Shown piece after piece: positions 6,691-8,098 of a DNA stretch of 8,098 nt. The translations under genes were made by a program, and so were the position numbers. Under the pieces are notes generated by a model. It was not told the origin of the DNA and ran no database searches. It was given only the letters and a program-made list of their open reading frames with translations. Position 1 is the first letter of the stretch. Each line of letters begins with the position of its first letter. The stretch is from positions 1 through 8,098 of the forward strand of contig JAHWKS010000195.1 of NCBI GenBank assembly GCA_019347795.1, given 5' to 3'. The stretch is from Planctomycetota bacterium (GTDB lineage Bacteria; Planctomycetota; Planctomycetia; Pirellulales; Pirellulaceae).

Positions 6691-7119
6691 ATGCCAAGCA
6701 ATCCCGACGCGGCTCGGCCGCCGGAAAGTTCGCCTTCCCATATTCCGCCGAGTGATCCGGGGCGAGCGAATCCCGTGCGATGCCGTTACGTGCGGACGGA
6801 ACGCCGCCAGGAGAAGGGGGACGTCACGATGACCCCGATCGAACGGGTTCTGGAGGCGCTGCGAGAGCGCCAGTGCGATCCTCAGCCCAGTGGCGAGCGC
6901 TGGTTGGCCCGTTGTCCTGCCCATGACGACAACCAACGGAGTCTGGTGATCGTCGAGAGGAAGGATCTGGGGGCGCGGGTCGAGTGTCGCGCCGGCTGCA
7001 AACCCGCCGACATCTGCGCCGCCCTTGGAATGAACGTGCTGGACCTGTTCGCGACAGCCGATCTGCGGGAGCGCCGCCGGTCGCCGTCGACGGTAACCCC
7101 AGGAGAGAGCTGCGAATGA
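6691..7119 (+). CDS. Small CHC2-type zinc-binding primase-like protein
   Basis: The 142 residues contain a zinc-ribbon pattern like the N-terminal domain of mobile-element DNA primases: WLARCPAHDDN (71-81) and VECRAGC (97-103), giving ligands C75, H78, C99 and C103. It is followed by the usual helix DICAALGMNVLDLF (107-120). In relatives this module helps primase bind template DNA, and it is commonly fused to TOPRIM and helicase domains; here it stands alone, with TOPRIM two genes downstream. Residues 1-46 are Pro/Ser/Arg-rich and look unlike the family. A second ATG at 6829 (residue 47, MTPIERVLEAL), preceded by AGGAGAAGGGGG at 6809-6820, gives a 96-residue protein with a typical family N-terminus. 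Both starts are plausible; the first has the better ribosome site. The TGA overlaps the next ATG in ATGA (7116-7119), implying an operon. The antisense frame at 6571-7134 is a shadow. Confidence 0.78.
   Translation: MPSNPDAARPPESSPSHIPPSDPGRANPVRCRYVRTERRQEKGDVTMTPIERVLEALRERQCDPQPSGERWLARCPAHDDNQRSLVIVERKDLGARVECRAGCKPADICAALGMNVLDLFATADLRERRRSPSTVTPGESCE
6809..6820 (+). promoter_or_regulatory. Alternative ribosome binding site for an internal start at 6829
   Basis: The purine run AGGAGAAGGGGG ends 8 bases before the ATG at 6829. It would produce a 96-residue protein beginning just before the conserved zinc domain. It competes with the start at 6691. Confidence 0.4.
7101..7107 (+). promoter_or_regulatory. 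Ribosome binding site deciding the HTH gene start at 7116
   Basis: AGGAGAG lies 8 bases before the ATG at 7116. The same frame is open further upstream to an ATG at 6984, but that extension runs antiphase through the conserved zinc domain of the preceding gene and has no family resemblance, so the short start is preferred. Confidence 0.6.
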
Positions 7120-7322
7120 TCGATTCCTCACCACACGCGACGAAGCTGCTCTTGACCCCGCCGGAGGCCGCCAAGGCTCTGGCTGTTTCCCCGCGAAAAT
7201 TATGGCAGTTGACCGCCGACAAGAAGATTCCCTCGCTCAAGCTCGGCCGCTTGGTTCGCTATCCCTTGGCGGATCTGACGGCCTGGATCGATTCCCAAAA
7301 ATCTGGAGGACAACAACGATGA
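7116..7322 (+). CDS. Excisionase/AlpA-like helix-turn-helix protein
   Basis: A 68-residue protein with the classic small winged-HTH pattern of the MerR/Xis/AlpA group: LLTPPEAAKALAVSPRKLW (12-30) forms the HTH, followed by KKIPSLKLGRLVRYPLADL (36-54), the wing strand with the usual 'lGR-vRy' signature, and a final helix TAWIDSQ. Relatives act as excisionases or transcriptional regulators in prophages and integrated elements, and bind DNA in the cytoplasm. The start is set by AGGAGAG at 7101-7107 and by the ATGA overlap with the zinc-protein gene. Its stop in turn overlaps the next start (ATGA, 7319-7322). No integrase is in the window, so a regulator of this replication operon is as likely as a true excisionase. 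Confidence 0.85.
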   Translation: MIDSSPHATKLLLTPPEAAKALAVSPRKLWQLTADKKIPSLKLGRLVRYPLADLTAWIDSQKSGGQQR

Positions 7323-8098
7323 CACATTCTCAGTGCAGACCGACTACGTCCACAAATCCGTCTTCCAACGCTGAAGGGGCGACGAATCGTGAAAACGAGA
7401 AAGGCAAGTCCACCGGCAAAATCTTCCCTACGGCCGAGGCGGCGGTCGCCGTGTTTACGCGTCAGCACGGGCAACCGTCGCAGGTGTGGAAGTACCACAG
7501 CGCTGACAGCGAGGAAGTCGGGTGCGTCGCACGCTGGGATCATCCTCCTTCCTCGGCCGAACCTGGGACAAGACCTGGGAAGACCATCAGGCCCGTGAGC
7601 CGATGCAAAGCCGGATGGCGGCTCGGCGCGATGCCTGCCCCGCGGCCGTTGTATGGGCTGCCCGAGCTGGCCGGCGCCGACACGATTGTCGTCGTCGAGG
7701 GCGAGAAGACTGCGGATTCGGCCCAGTCGATTGGATTCACCGCCACCACCCCGTCGTTCGGCCCCGCCTCGAAGACGGACTGGACACCGCTCGCCGGAAA
7801 GCAGATCGTCATCCTGCCAGACAACGACGAGGAGGGCCGGCAACGTGCCGCCGACGTGGCGGCCGAGTTGGCGAAGTTAACGCCAGCTCCTGCGGTGAAG
7901 GTGGTGGAGCTGCCCGACCTGCCGGAGCACGGAGACGTGGTGGACTGGATCGACGCCCACGGCGAGGCCGCCGAGCCGGAGGATCTGCGGAGGCAGGTCG
8001 TAGCTCTTGCGGATGCAGTGGCGGCCGTCAAGCCGGATCGCCCGGCCGCGACTCTGGAGCGTTTTCAGCCTTTTCCCGTAGATGCGCTTCCGGAGCCA
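7319..8098 (+). CDS. TOPRIM primase, N-terminal part, entering a DUF3987-type domain (3' end outside window)
   Basis: The ATG at 7319 opens a frame with no stop through the last base, giving 260 residues. Residues 1-35 are low-complexity and polar. About 36-110 is the pre-TOPRIM region seen in such proteins (PTAEAAVAVFTRQHG, WKYHSAD). The TOPRIM domain follows, with the catalytic Glu in VVVEGEKTADSA (E127) and the metal-binding DxD in VILPDNDEEGR (D168, D170, G173); HGDVVDWID (204-212) closes the domain. The last residues ERFQPFPVDALPEP match the opening of DUF3987 (YfjI-like) ATPase domains, so the full protein is probably a primase-helicase of a mobile element. It lacks the CHC2 zinc module, which is encoded separately at 6691-7119. 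Start choice rests on the ATGA overlap (7319-7322) with the HTH gene; no strong Shine-Dalgarno is present beyond GGAGGA at 7307-7312, 6 bases upstream. Confidence 0.88.
   Translation, partial: MTHSQCRPTTSTNPSSNAEGATNRENEKGKSTGKIFPTAEAAVAVFTRQHGQPSQVWKYHSADSEEVGCVARWDHPPSSAEPGTRPGKTIRPVSRCKAGWRLGAMPAPRPLYGLPELAGADTIVVVEGEKTADSAQSIGFTATTPSFGPASKTDWTPLAGKQIVILPDNDEEGRQRAADVAAELAKLTPAPAVKVVELPDLPEHGDVVDWIDAHGEAAEPEDLRRQVVALADAVAAVKPDRPAATLERFQPFPVDALPEP

Noticed and set aside
6984..7115. N-terminal extension of the HTH gene from an upstream ATG
   Set aside because: The added residues come from the out-of-phase reading of the zinc domain; the ATG at 7116 has its own ribosome site and ATGA coupling.
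6571..7134. Minus-strand frame of 187 codons opposite the zinc-protein gene
   Set aside because: It runs through the intergenic gap and antisense to the CHC2 motifs, with no motif of its own.
1..8098. CRISPR array, tRNA or rRNA gene, insertion sequence ends
   Set aside because: No regularly spaced repeats, cloverleaf-like segments, transposase frames or matching terminal inverted repeats were seen on reading both strands.

Overview
The window is GC-rich and densely coding, with every supported gene on the + strand. It most likely comes from a Planctomycetes-type bacterium. That assignment is an inference from the style of three genes: the downstream TOPRIM primase, the zinc-finger protein, and the 344-residue protein whose C-terminal domain I associate from memory with planctomycete genomes. 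No rRNA, tRNA or other taxonomic marker is present.

Positions 1-5344 hold the 3' half of a BREX (bacteriophage exclusion) defence operon: the C-terminal part of the PglX DNA methyltransferase (cut by the window edge), a complete PglZ of the 'type B' BREX-1 style, and a complete BrxL AAA+ protein. The order pglX-pglZ-brxL matches BREX type 1, in which brxA, brxB and brxC lie upstream, here outside the window. Both junctions are one-base TGATG overlaps, so the three genes form one translationally coupled unit. PglX is expected to mark host DNA, PglZ is a metal-dependent phosphatase-fold protein needed for the system, and BrxL is an ATP-driven DNA-associated effector.

Positions 5345-6690 are a transition zone. 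A possible 33-codon ORF with a good ribosome binding site lies 16 bases after brxL. It is followed by an unrecognised 344-residue protein (5467-6501) with a putative DNA-binding C-terminal domain. A 189-base gap then contains a perfect 7-bp hairpin and several copies of CGTTCG/CGAACG.

Positions 6691-8098 hold a second tight operon typical of integrated mobile elements: a small CHC2-type zinc-binding protein, a 68-residue excisionase/AlpA-like helix-turn-helix protein, and the start of a TOPRIM primase that appears to be entering a DUF3987-type helicase domain at the window edge. These genes join by ATGA overlaps. The zinc and TOPRIM modules, often parts of one primase chain, are on separate polypeptides here, with the HTH gene between them. 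The layout suggests a BREX defence cassette next to, or carried by, a mobile element. No integrase or attachment site is visible to prove it.
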